A stretch of 64,000 nucleotides of DNA from positions 26,960,385-27,024,384 of the forward strand of contig CM067507.1 of NCBI GenBank assembly GCA_034509495.1, written 5' to 3'. Below the pieces are notes generated by a model, which was not told where the DNA came from, did not search any database, and saw nothing but the letters and a program-made list of their open reading frames with translations. The DNA comes from Acestrorhynchus altus (taxonomy: Eukaryota; Chordata; Actinopteri; Characiformes; Acestrorhynchidae). This document shows, one piece after another, positions 31,577 to 43,598 of the stretch (its first letter is position 1; every line of letters starts with the position of its first letter). The position numbers and the translations under genes were made by a program.

Positions 31577-32424
31577 TCTAACGCCTACATTCTCATTATC
31601 ACACTGTGTTCATATATGGCACCTAGAACCTGGTATTCGATTCTTTTTTTCATGCCACTGTCTTACATAAGCAGTGTTCTACAGAATAAGAGAAGAAAAT
31701 TCCCATGTAGAGCTCTCCTCCATGTTCTCCTAAGAGAACATCAAAACAGTGTTTTTAAACTATAAAGAAACCATTAACATGATCATATTGTGAACCGTCT
31801 TTTATGCTTTAACAGCAAAGAAAGGCCAAGGGTACATCAGAACAGTTCCACAATCACAGACACTTCTCATCAGTACATGACTATAACAGCGTAACTGTGA
31901 GCTTTAATAGAAAGATCTCAAATGTTGATTGCATCTCATTTTCAACAACTAAAGAAAGCAATAAGGCCAAGATATGTTTACAGACAGCCAACAGTACTGC
32001 ACTTACTTTCAAGGAGGCTTGCAGATTAGCCATCATTAATCACTATTAACATTGGTAGAGGGTCAAAAATAGAAAAACAAACATGAATGAAGAAGCTTTG
32101 TTTGGAGTTACAATTTTATGATGAAGGAATCAATAAAATGGTTCAATTTAGCTTTTAATTAATTAAAACAAACGTACACTGAAAATTAAGAGCCAGTTTC
32201 CCAGACAGGCATTAAACGTTGTCCCGGACATTTGAAAGGAACGTATAGATGAAGACTAGGATTAAACAACACTAGGCTTGATTTCTCTTGCTGTTGGAGA
32301 AACCATCTCTAAGGCTGCTTTTTCTATTCCCTGAAAAGAAGTTTAATTTAATTTTTAAGATGCAGGATTTTGATCCAATTGCAAAGAAACACTGAATGTG
32401 ATCATACTGTCAGCAACATTGATC

Positions 32425-32800
32425 AATTTACAATTAGGGGTTGCAGAATACTGGAAAAAAATGACATTCCGATATTTTTGTTGTTCAGCAATATACACTG
32501 TGATTAAAAACACAAGAATTTCCACCACATTTCACCAGAAGTCAATGATCCAACATGACATGGCATTAATAATCCCCTCTACATACCAAAGATTGGACTA
32601 AAATGAATAATTTTAGGTGGATAGAACCTACCTCCGGTAGATATATTGGGAATAAATGGGAATAGTGTGAATTTTTCTTTTGTTTCATGTAGCAAGATGT
32701 GTTTGGCTTTATTTGCCTTAAAGTGTAGTGTTTGAATAAAACTGAGCCCTTTAGGCTCCTCCTCGTCCATCACATTTCTAGGTATAATAAACACTGGCCA
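32425..32800. repeat. dispersed AT-rich element, copy 1 (related to 44705-45170)
   Basis: Shares gatatttttgttgttcagca, a tgtgattaaaaacacaagaa block with following tttccaccacatttcacca, and ttttgtttcatgtagcaa with the copy at 44705-45170. Confidence 0.55.
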
Positions 32801-34019
32801 ATTATGTGCCGTGACAAATGTTTAACTAGGCCAGCAATCCCGCAAACAATGTACTGCACAAACAAACAGTGAGCTAAACTCCTCGTTTTTCTTTGCTGTG
32901 ATGTGTCTCACTCTCTCTCACTTACACAACACTAATGAAGTGGTCAAGTAAAGGCACGATGAAGCAGATCGGAGAGATAAGCCCTCCTGCTCCCTCATTA
33001 ATCATTACACGCAGCGTAATGAGGCTGAACAGCAACTCTGTAGGAAATACAGTACTTTACACTCTTTCATCAAAGCGTCGTCTCTGTATTCATTTATTCA
33101 TTGGCTTTATTTATCCACTTAGTACACTCTCTTTGAATATAACGACCTACATAGGACAGCAGGGGGATACTGCGAAATAACTGTGAACCACTTTACAGAA
33201 AGGGTTCACGCATTTTCTCTCCACACTGCCTTGGTTAACAATATTTAGAGTCTGATGAATATATTGGTTTCTCGACTGTAATTCAGAAGACTCTGATAAG
33301 GAGGCTGATGTGGTTTTCCAATTGTTTTTTGAAGCATCTTTACCAGCATTCAAATGAGCCACTCAAAGAAACGCAGTGCCTGAGATGGCTGTATCACTGG
33401 GGAACGCAATACAAGCCTGCATGAAGCAGCAATGCATGTTAAAGTGGTGAATTTGAATATGAACAGACATCGTGGTTAATGCAAAAGCATGTCACATGTC
33501 GTTTTGTATATGCACACAATCCTAGCACTCATAACAAAATGCCCCTTTATGAAGAGAATGAAAAAAACAAATCTGTGGGTCAGCACATCATTTAAAACCA
33601 TTTATCTGGTTAATACATTTATTTTGCTTGTAAAACACAGCAGCGCATTATAACATGCAAATAAATATAAATACAGGAATAACTAAAGGGAATTTCTCCC
33701 TCTGAAGAAAGTACTTGTGAGCTGGACTGAAGAACAAAGCTTGTTTCCAGATTTCTCCTGGATGCTCCAGCCAACAGGTGGACGTGTTAAGGCCCATCAC
33801 CAGCCCACCTGATTTACTAATTTACCAAAGCAGCTGTTGGATGATTAAAACAACACAGGGATTTTTACTGTTTCCTGTGGCACTATATTTCTGCAAGAAC
33901 GTAATTTTGCACCACTGCTTAATCAAACTCAGATGGAATGACAATAACAGCCTGTTGACTTGACTAATACTAGACTCCAATGAAGACAGCTTTGGAGAAG
34001 TTTTACTGAACATGCAGAA

Positions 34020-34205
34020 GAGTGTTTCTTAAGCCTGGTCCTGGAGGCACACCTACCCTGTATATTTTAGGGCTTTACCTGCTCACAGCACACCTGATTC
34101 AACTAATCAGCTCATTAACAAGCCTTTCAGAGTTGCAAGAAGAATATTAAGCTAAAATGTTAATGGCAGGGGTGCCTCCAGGACCAGGGTTAAGAAACCC
34201 TTTTT
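34020..34205. mobile_element. palindromic MITE, cctggtcctggaggcac termini
   Basis: Left end cctggtcctggaggcac, right end gtgcctccaggaccaggg: long inverse termini with a short non-coding interior. Confidence 0.75.
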
Positions 34206-34304
34206 GCACTAACAGTCCTGCAGTAACACAACCAGTTTGACTTAGCAATGGCTCGTCGGTTCACTTGTTGGATCAGTTGTGTTGCAATTAGGGGAAACTT
34301 AAAA

Positions 34305-34500
34305 CAGGGGTCACCAACCCTGCTCCTGGAGAGCTACCTACTGCAGATTTCAACTCCAACCCAAACCTTACACACCCCATTCAGCCATTCAAGAGCTTCT
34401 GAAAGCAGTAATTAGTTGGATCAGGTGGGGTGGGTTAGGGAATTCTGCGGGAAGATAGATTTCCAGGAGCAGGGTGGGTGACCTCTGCTCTAAAACATGA
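34305..34500. mobile_element. palindromic MITE, ggggtcaccaaccctgctcc termini
   Basis: Left ggtcaccaaccctgctcctg and right caggagcagggtgggtgacc are inverse to each other. It sits within 100 bp of the previous MITE. Confidence 0.75.
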
Positions 34501-35084
34501 GGGGTAGTGGAACGCCAGGACCAGGATTGAGAATCCCTGATGTAATACAAAAAACCTAAAAACTACTTTTTGCATTAAGTATTAAGTATTGCATTAATAA
34601 TACTTGTATTATTTTAGTAATCAAATAAACACTCACTGGCAGCTTTTTAAAATACCAAAACCTTACTGTTATAGTCAATAAATCTCGGTTTAACCAAACA
34701 ACTACTGCTACTGCTGAGGTTCTGGAGACTGAGTTCTGGTGAAATCTGGTGAAAATCTCTGGATATTTAAATATCATAATATAGATCAAAGAAAAAATAT
34801 TGTGCAGCTCTAGTATCAAACATATTAAGCTTATATCAGACAGACCATATTTTTGCCTAATATTAAAATGTAAATAGATTTTAATTGATAAAGGACATTA
34901 AAAAATATCACATATACATTTAAAAAAAGCTTTGTCTTGGTGCAGCCAGTCTCTGAGAGCAAGAGCGTGTTTCAGATGAGTGTGAGAGGTATGCCATGAC
35001 CAGGAGAGACTCATATGTAGGTGACATTCTCAGCAGAGGAAGTGGATAGCAAGCAATAAGCATTACAACTAGACTCTGCAATCC

Positions 35085-35825
35085 TCCAAAGGTTCAAGTG
35101 GTTTACACTGATTTTTGATTGGTCCATACCCCATGTTTTAGTTGTAGATTTTTGTATATTCTCCTTAAGCTCCATGTATGTTGCAGGAGCACTGTGTAGT
35201 TCTATAATTACAGACTGCGGTTCATCTGTGTACTTTGTTTACCTCCTTTCATTCCGTTTTCAATGGTCAGGACCCCACAGGACCACCACCGAACAGATAT
35301 TATGTGGGTGATGGGACATTCTCAGCACTGCAATGACTGTGAATGGGGTGATGTTTAAGTGTGGGTTGTGCTGGTTTGAGTGGATCAGACACTGCAGTGC
35401 TGCTGGAGTTTTTAAATCCCTCGCTGTCACTGCTGGACTGAGAACAGTCCACCAACCAGAAATATTCTGCCAACAGCTTTGTGTGGGCAGTGTCCTGTGA
35501 GCACTGCTGAAGGACTAGAGGATGACCGACACAGACTTTCTTTTTATCGGAGCAAAAATGTAGGAGTAGACAAGGTCTGATCCACTACTATCAGCGCAAC
35601 ACACAGTTAAACCTGCTCTGTGGTGGTCGTGTGGGGTCCTGCCCATTGAAGAAGGGGGTGAAAGGAGGTTAACAAAGCATGCAGAGAAACAGATGGACTA
35701 CATTCTGTTATTAGAGAACTACAGATGGTAGATAAAATGGACAGCTAATAACATGAATGTTGAAACAGGGTGAATGCTGAAACAAGGAGGTGGTCATAAT
35801 GTTATGGTTGTTCCATGTATGTAAA
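35085..35825. mobile_element. large palindromic DNA element, about 740 bp, copy 1
   Basis: The left arm has gtagttctataattacagac and the ccacaggaccaccacc block; the right arm has the inverse ggactacattctgttattag and the gtggtcgtgtgggg block, with gatcagacactgcagtgctg in the middle. The arms are inverse over several hundred bases. No intact ORF. Related pieces lie at 39950-40345, 47525-47715 and possibly 59945-60000. Confidence 0.7.
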
Positions 35826-36164
35826 AGTGAGTAAAAAAATCTCTAAATGTAAAAATGTCGGCTTCTATGAAGCCACAAAAAACATTTTCAATCAAGATTG
35901 GGAACTACGGTACATTCACTCCTTTACTTTAAAATTCCCTTAAAAAAGGGAAAGTAGGTTTTCCAACTCAAAGCCAAGACAATCCAACTAAAACACAGAA
36001 TGCAGTACAAGATTTAGCTGTAAGACTGAGGTTTAATTATAAAGTGAATGAAAATCAATCCCACCCGTACACTTCAAACTACCACAGCGTGTCGGGAGGG
36101 AGCGAATGTGCTTCAGATGAGTGTGAAAAGCGTGTCACGGCCAGTGGAGTGATGTATGTAGGTG

Positions 36165-36450
36165 ACATACTTGGCAGAGGTGGTGGGTAGGAGTAGACGC
36201 AGGCCCCCCGAGTCCAACACAGGGGGAACAGGCTGCAGCCGCTGCTCTCCATGCGCCGATCCCCGCCAGCCTCTCTTTCCCAGGCCCAGCGGCTCTCCGG
36301 CTCCCCCTCACATGCATGGGGAGCGGACGGCCGCCCTGGCCCACCACGACCCCCTATGACCGAAGTGCTGCCTGCTGGCCCTCAGAGACCTGGACTGAAG
36401 ATACTGGAGCAGGGATCAGGAGCGGAGAACTAATGAGAGTCAGACTCAGA
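36165..36450. promoter_or_regulatory. GC-rich, CpG-containing block, candidate ptk2 promoter/first exon
   Basis: A sharply GC-rich island in AT-rich surroundings, with repeated CpG (for example catgcgccgatccccgcc and gcggacggccgcc). Minus-strand donors that could end a leader exon are at 36170 (GCCAA|gtatgt) and 36311 (ATGCAT|gtgagg). Position upstream of the ptk2 start codon fits, but part of this block resembles a repeated segment at 34965-35045, so the call is tentative. Confidence 0.35.
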
Positions 36451-37482
36451 GCAGGTGTCCAAGCAACCAGACAGAATGCTCACAGTGGAGGAATCAATAC
36501 AGCTGGAGCTACACAAACCAAGTTACCCGTCCATGGTTTCTGTCTGCGCATACATACAGGGATAAATCCACTAACGGCTTCGGCGTAGTCAGGCGACGGA
36601 TGATGGAGGAATCCAAGAGAAGCTTTGAAAACTAATCCAGAGAAAAGGTGCGGCACACAGCGCTGGAACCAAAACACAGGAATCTCCAACAACACACTGA
36701 CTGCTGGCTCCAGGAGCACACTTCCTCTTGGCGTTCTGTCAGTTGGTGCAATTTCCAGGATGAGAAAGAGAGCAATTCTCTAACATTTGTGTGTGTGTGT
36801 GTGTGTGTATGTGTGTGTGAGTGAGTGAAAGAGAGAGAGATCATAACACACTGCCGGCGCGTGGCTGGAGACTGGGAGAGGATTTGTGTGTGACTTGGAG
36901 AGAGAGAAAAAAAGACAGGGGACACAACGCATGTGAGAAAGGGAGGGACTGAGTGAGGGAGAGAGTGTGAGAGGGAGAAAATCAGGGCAGCTGAAAAAGG
37001 AGGAGGAGCAACTTTATCAATATTTTAATTCCAGACACTCTGCTATTGGCTCACACTGCTCATGTTGACAAAACATCATGACCAAGTGGAAATCAGCTGC
37101 AGATCAGGTTTGACCAGTGTGACACAGACACAGACACACACCCCCACACCCACCCACACCCAAGCCCCTGGCAGTCCACCAGTGAGCACTCATGCCTGAT
37201 TCAAATACAGACCTAAGCACAGGATACCTCAGAGAGGGGTTTTAAGCTTGATATTAAGGCTGGACATTATGCCGGCAATCTATCACTTAGAAAACTCGGC
37301 TTTTCAGAGTTCTGTTAAGATCCTTAGACACAATGCACCATTTTTACTGTCAGGTGATCACTTCAGCAGTCCATTTCTGACCACCACGCCACTGTTGGCT
37401 GGATATTTTGGTCTGATTGACTATTCTGATTTTGATTACTCTTTAAAATATAGATGCAACAAATTGTTCTTTGAACGATGTA

Positions 37483-38282
37483 GGGCTGCACGATATGGTC
37501 AAGAAATCCTGGTATATTTTAGCTGAACGTAACTCCTCTGCAGTGTTCCCTTCATTGGCTCCCTGTAGCTGCCCGCATCAGATTCAAAACCTTGATGCTG
37601 ACCTACAAAGCCAAAACCGGACCAGCCCCTCCACACATGACGGCAATGGTCAAAACTCGAGCTGTACCAAGAGCCCTTCGAGTTTCAAGTACAGCTTGGC
37701 TTGACACACCATCCCTCAGAACTCAAGGAAAACATGCACCCAGACTCATTTCTGTTCTCATACTCATACTTCTCATGGGAGTCCAAACAGCTGAATCCCT
37801 CACCATCTTCAAACGCAGACTGAAGACTCATCTGTTTCAGGAGTATTTAACTCCATAAAGACATTTGTTTCAACAGGATCTAAGCATGAGGAATCTCTAG
37901 ATTCCAGCCTTGTCTTCTAGATAAGGATATTCTAAGTGAACAGCAAAGCAGTTATGTAAGTCGCTCTGGATAAGAGTGTCTGCTAAATGCCACAAATGTA
38001 AATGTAAATATAAGATATATAATACAATATATGAATCGAAAATTAGGACGCACCATGAAAGCCTAATGATATTATTATATTTAAACATAAATACCAGAGC
38101 TCTGTCTAATGCCCCTCCATGGTGGGCCTATCAGAATGCAAGTGGGGCCAGAGGTAAGAATAGGGGAGGATCTGAGAGTAGGGGTTGGAGCAGAACTAGC
38201 AGATAAAAATTTCCACAACACTGAAACATATCGAGGTTTAAAGTTTTTAAATAATGTTCTAAGCAATATCACTTCAGCCCAT
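37483..38282. mobile_element. hAT-like MITE interrupted by an L2 insertion
   Basis: The left end tagggctgcacgatatggtc continues to ttttagctgaac, then an L2 copy intervenes, and the MITE interior resumes near taagatatataatacaatat and ends at atatcacttcagccc. The flanks align in order with the uninterrupted copy at 29466-29838. Confidence 0.7.
37530..38012 (+). mobile_element. L2-type LINE 3' fragment, copy A
   Basis: Encodes the degraded C-terminal reverse transcriptase segment (FPSLAPCSCPHQIQNLD and KTGPAPPHMT in alternate frames) and ends in gtcgctctggataagagtgt ctgctaaatg plus a (TGTAAA)n tail, the usual teleost L2 3' end. Confidence 0.8.
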
Positions 38283-39949
38283 GTTTGCTATGTTTATCTC
38301 CAGATATAGACATAAACAGAACAATGCCAGAGAAGAACCACTTTTGGCTCCATAAAGAACCATTTTCAAATTAGAGACATTAGAGACATTTTATATAGTG
38401 ACATCAGGGGCCAATCAGACACATGGATCTGTTTTGGCTCGTTTAATCTCGGTTCAGTTCCGAGTAATGGTGTTCAGACTGCCATTTGCTGGCCTCAAGA
38501 CGCCATTAATGGACAGCCAGCAGCCGTGAGAATGTGAATAAGTGTTTAGACTCTGCAGTGTGGAGCTGTATTACAGCGGAACATGGAAATATAATAAAGA
38601 TTCTGAGGCTGTATCAAGCCAGTGCAGAAACAGAGCTGTTTAACCAGTGGGAGAACCATGGACATTTGTTTATATTTAAACCAGCTCTGAAAAGCAGCTT
38701 CAGAACCAAGAGATGATAAGTGTTAACACCAATGACTGTGAAACATCCCTGGATATCTAGAAAACATCTAATTTTCAAATCCAAATTGCAGATTGGTGGA
38801 TTTTTGGTGGAGGGATATTCTGACTTTTTGTACTGCATTCATCAATACTGTGCGGGGAGTCACTGTCTTGTTTCTTGGGAAGAGATGACATTTCCACAGA
38901 GCGAGACTAACATACACGCACACCAAGACAGACTATGAACTAAAAGAGCAGAGAACCACACACAGAGGGTGCGTGGGGTCATTCTCTGCTCAGGACACCT
39001 TTACTCCACAATACATATATAGAATGTTTAACATGTTGAATATCATTTATACATAATCTTTCAATATTAAACTGCAAGTTAAAAATCATATCATTAAAGA
39101 CTTTGTTCTAATAGGTTGATCATTTTATGACAGTCATTTTGTTTCAGATCAAAACAAGAACCTATAGAATGTGAAAGCTGATATATCAGAAGACTGTTGA
39201 CTTTACTGGTTTCATTTTAATCTAGCTAAGATCCACTGCAGTAAGCTGGCCTCAGTTTATAGCTTTGATGAGTGTTGAAGACTTCAGGAGTAGAGCACAA
39301 CATCAATTATTAAGTCCATGTATAACTTAGATCACTGAGACAGAGGAATAGAAAGAAACCAGAAACACTAATCCCACTATTTTGCCATCAAATGGAGCAA
39401 ACCAGAGAAAGAATTCAGACTCTCCAATAACCTGTAACACTATTACTATGGAAACCAGAAAAGGTCCTTCCCAACAGGTTCAAAGCATCACTTCCAGTGA
39501 TCAACAGCAGAAAGCATTACAGTATGTGAGGCTGCAAAGACATCAGTGTCAAATAAAGCACTTATGAGAAAGCAGAGAGCTTTGTCAGATCAGGAAGATC
39601 AATTTTCAAATGATGCTGCTTTTGATAATCTGTGTTTTTAACTCTTCAATCAATGGAAGCTAATGCAGGTCATCACTGTCTTTTACTGGACACACTATGC
39701 ATCCCGACAGTCGCAGGCCAGCAGGAAGGAACTGGCTACAATGGACTGTAAGTAAAAGGAAAGGAAGTGAGGATGCACAAATAAGAAAAACAACAATAAA
39801 ACAATGTCTGCTTCCTACAGCACCCAAACTAGTCCTTCATTTTGATCATATAATATCTGACAGAACATGTTCTGCAGGGGTGGGCATATTGAAGCACCCT
39901 CAAACTTCAGTGTGCCAATATGCAATTCTTAAAGGATTTTCATGTTTAA

Positions 39950-40345
39950 ACATTTAAACACTTCAATCAGCCATAACATTGCGATCACCTTGTTAGTACC
40001 AACCATATTCCATACAGGTGCACTTTGTATTTCTATAATCACAGACTGTAGTCCATCTGTTTCTCTGCATTTTGCAAGTATCCTTTCACCCTGTACGCTG
40101 TACCAGTGCCACTCACTAATGCATAACCACATCAGTGTCCCTATATCTCTCTGTGGTGGTCCTGTGGGGAGCACACCATTTAATATCAGGGTGGAAGGAG
40201 GCTATCAAAGTCTGCAGATAAACAGATGGACTACATTCTGTGATTATAGAACTGCAAAATGCTCCTGTATGGTCATCAGAGCTGATAAAATGGAGAATGA
40301 GTGCAGAAATAAGTGATAAAATGTTTTGGCTGACTGGTGTATAAA
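39950..40345. repeat. large palindromic DNA element, copy 2
   Basis: Left end acttcaatcagccataacat and right end gttttggctgactggtgt are related inverses. Arms share cagactgtagtccatctgtt and cagatggactacattctgtg. The interior is shorter than in copy 1. Confidence 0.65.
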
Positions 40346-40777
40346 TTAATATCAGTGGCTTTCATGCTTTGTTGACATCTGACATCCATATGTAATTAAG
40401 TTCTCACTTTCCCACTGTTCTCCAGCCTTGAAGGTCATCCTATACTAGGTGAGAAGATGAATCCCCATAAAAGACTGCAGATAGAAAGGTTCCAGTTGTG
40501 ATACACTCCCATGGGAATTTAACTGCTTCAAATATCAGCCCATATGCCTATTGTGTGGATAATAATGGCCATTATGAGTGTAGCACGGACTCGTACAGAA
40601 AAGCCTCTCTGTCCTAAAAGCCCCCAGACTCAACACTCGTCCTTCATAACATCCTCCTGATACCTGCAGATAAAGTTGCCTGATAAAAGATAAAAATCCC
40701 CTCACTGCCATGAGAGCACACAGAAGCAGATGAAGCAGACAAACAATCCATCAGGTTCAAAAACATCACAGGTTTAC

Positions 40778-40808
40778 TCACCTGCGTAGTAGGAGATCCT
40801 TGTAATAT
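40778..40808 (-). CDS. gene X exon 10, terminal coding segment
   Basis: Strong acceptor tttgtgttttgtttcag. It encodes (R)YYKDLLLRR then TGA at 40780-40778. The stop overlaps a consensus splice donor (CGCAG|gtgagt), so the exon could instead be a 27-nt internal exon in some transcripts. Confidence 0.65.
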
Positions 40809-41567
40809 CTGAAACAAAACACAAAGAATACAGTCACAGTGAGTTAACGTCATCAAAAGAGTTACCGAGCATCCATTTAAGGCAGTGTTAGAGTGTGTGG
40901 TAGGCAACAGTGCAACAAGTGCTGTAAGTGTTGTATTCGTGCCTGTGAAGAGAGAGCCCTCTAGCTGTGACACTGTCACTGATGTCTAGAGAGACACCAA
41001 ACAACTGTTCAGATTTATGGATGTTAATTTTTCACAACTAATTTATCATTAACTGATAAATTAACTGTGTTCACTCATTGATGATTAGCATCAAAGAGCA
41101 GACAGAGAACCGCTTCTGGGAGAGGGTGCAGTTGCAGAATCTGCATGTTATGTCAACAGCAAACATCTGCAAGTTCTTTCCCCAGCCAACTGGTGTCCCT
41201 GTGGAGGGCATATCAGTATTGATTAGTATCAATATTAGGCCAATAGCTGCAGAAAATGCTGATTCACTCCACCCTCCAACATCCAATCCAGCAGTTTCTG
41301 CTGATATTAGATATCAGAGAGCAGAGTGACTCTATTCCATTCTGTAAAAAACTTGCCTAAAAGCATTCACCCACTATTAAGGCCACCCAGTGTGAGACTT
41401 GACCCATTCATGCCCAGCTAAACTTGAAGTGCACACTGCACATGCAGCTCTATACAGAACTAGAAAAAAATAGAAAAAAGAGAAAACTTCAACAAACAAA
41501 ACAACAAATACATTTTTTTTTTATTTCAGAAGAAACAATAAATTAACAATACCTTTATAAATAAATA

Positions 41568-41629
<62 letters not shown>

Positions 41630-43154
41630 TGGGAAAATAAGTATTTAGTCAGTCACCAATTGCATTGACATCATAGGTAGACTCTCAACTATGAGAGACA
41701 AATGTGAAAAAATTGAGAAAATCATTTTGTCTGACTTTTAAAGAATTTATTTGCAAATAATGAGGAAAATAAGTACGGTCACCTACAAACAAGCAAGATT
41801 TCTGGCTGTCACAGACCTGTAACTTCTTTTTAAGAGGCTCCTCTTTCCCACCATTACCTGTATTAATGGCACACAACTCATTACTCGTGTATTAATGGCA
41901 ATAACTGCTCACAACCTCAAACAGTCACACTCCAAACTCCACTATGGTGAAGATGAAAGAGCTGTCGGAGGACACCAGAAACCGAATTGTAGACCTGCAC
42001 CAGGCTGGGAAGACTGGAATCTGCCAGGCAAGCAGCTTGGTGTGAAGAAATCTACTGTGGGAGCAATACCAGGAAAATGGAAGACGCATAAGACCACTAC
42101 TAATCTCCTCGACATCTGGGGCTCCACGCAGATCTCAGCCCGTGGCCAAAATGATCACAAGAACGTGAGGAAAATCCCAGAACCACAAGGATCTAGTGAA
42201 TGACCTGCAGAAAGCTGGGACTAACGTTATTAAAGGCTACCATCAGCAACACACTACGACGCCTAGGGACTTCTTCTTATGTCAGACGTGTTCTGCTTAA
42301 GCCAGTCTCATATCCAGGCACGCCTGAAGTTTGCTAGAGAGCATTTGGATGTTCCAGAAGAGTATTGGGAGAATGTCATATGGTATCAGATGAAACCAAA
42401 GTAGAACTATTTGGTAAAACACAACTTGCCGCTTGGAGGACAGTGAATGCGGAGTTGCACATCCAGTTACAACACCATACCAAACTGTGAAGTTATGGGG
42501 TGGCAAAATATCGCTGGGGCTGTTTTCGTAAAGGGACCAGGACGACTGTCCGTGGTACATGAAAGAATGAATGGGGCCATGTATTGTGGAGATTTTGGGT
42601 GCAAACCTCTTCCATCAGCAAGGGCAATGAAGATGAAACGTGGCTGGGTCTTTCAGCATGACAATGATCCCAAGCACACTGACAGGGCAACAAAGGAGTG
42701 GCTTCGTAAGAAACATTGTGTGGCCTAGCCAGTCTCCCGATCTCAACCCCATCGAAACCTTGGAGGGAGTTAAAAGTCCGTGGTTGCCCGCCGACAGCCC
42801 CAAACATCACTGCTCTAGAGGAGATCTGCATGGGAGGAATGGGCCAACATACCAGCAACAGTGTGAAGCAATCCCTAGAAGATCTTTACAGAAACGCTTT
42901 TGACCTCTGTCATTGCCAACAGAGGATATACACCAAAGTATTGAGATGAACTTTTGTTATTGACCAAATACTTATTTTCCACCATTATTTGCAAATAAAT
43001 TCTTTAAAAGTCAGACAAAATGATTTTCTCAATTTTTCTTTCACATTTTGTCTCTCAGTTGAGGTCTACCTATGATGTCAATTACAGGCCTCTCATCTTT
43101 TTAAGTGGGGAGAACTTGCACAATTGGTGACTGACTAAAGATTTATTTTCCCCA

Positions 43155-43237
<83 letters not shown>

Positions 43238-43527
43238 TACAGAAACACACACACACACACACACACTGTCCATTCCAAAACATTAACTCCTTTCTTTAAT
43301 CCATTCTTTGGTAGAATGAATTGTGTGATTAGGTCATTGTCTTGCTGCATGACCCATTGCCACTCAGATGTGATATTGAAATTTCCTCAATAAATGATCA
43401 TGTGTTACTTGTCTCATTTACTTGCTTATCTTTCGACATCAAATCTATGTAGAAACAGAATATTTGCACAATATACCCATATAGCCCACGCCTGGCATTA
43501 GGCATGGTGCCAAAGGGTTTATGTTTA

Positions 43528-43598
<71 letters not shown>

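Larger units (their letters stand above)
17223..36164. other. 19 kb upstream of the ptk2 first coding exon: no coding exon recognised
   Basis: Presumed ptk2 first intron or 5' flank. Open frames here lack supporting splice sites and are not gene-like. It contains GATA, CA and TA arrays, the long compound array at 26825-27270, several MITEs, SINE-like and LINE tails; other stretches (for example 22050-25680, 27700-29000 and 29900-31000) show nothing I can name. Confidence 0.5.
36453..40777. other. interval between the 36 kb GC-rich block and the end of gene X
   Basis: No coding exon recognised. It contains a GT array (36788-36818), an L2 insertion within a MITE (37483-38282), an agaacc MITE fragment (about 38320-38375) and a palindromic element (39950-40345). 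It would include the 3' UTR of gene X; no convincing poly(A) signal was pinned down. Confidence 0.5.

Noticed and set aside
40782..40808. 27-nt segment as a ptk2 5' UTR exon
   Set aside because: First considered because of its perfect splice sites; it fits better as the last exon of gene X because it continues that reading frame and supplies a stop. A dual role is kept as a finding.
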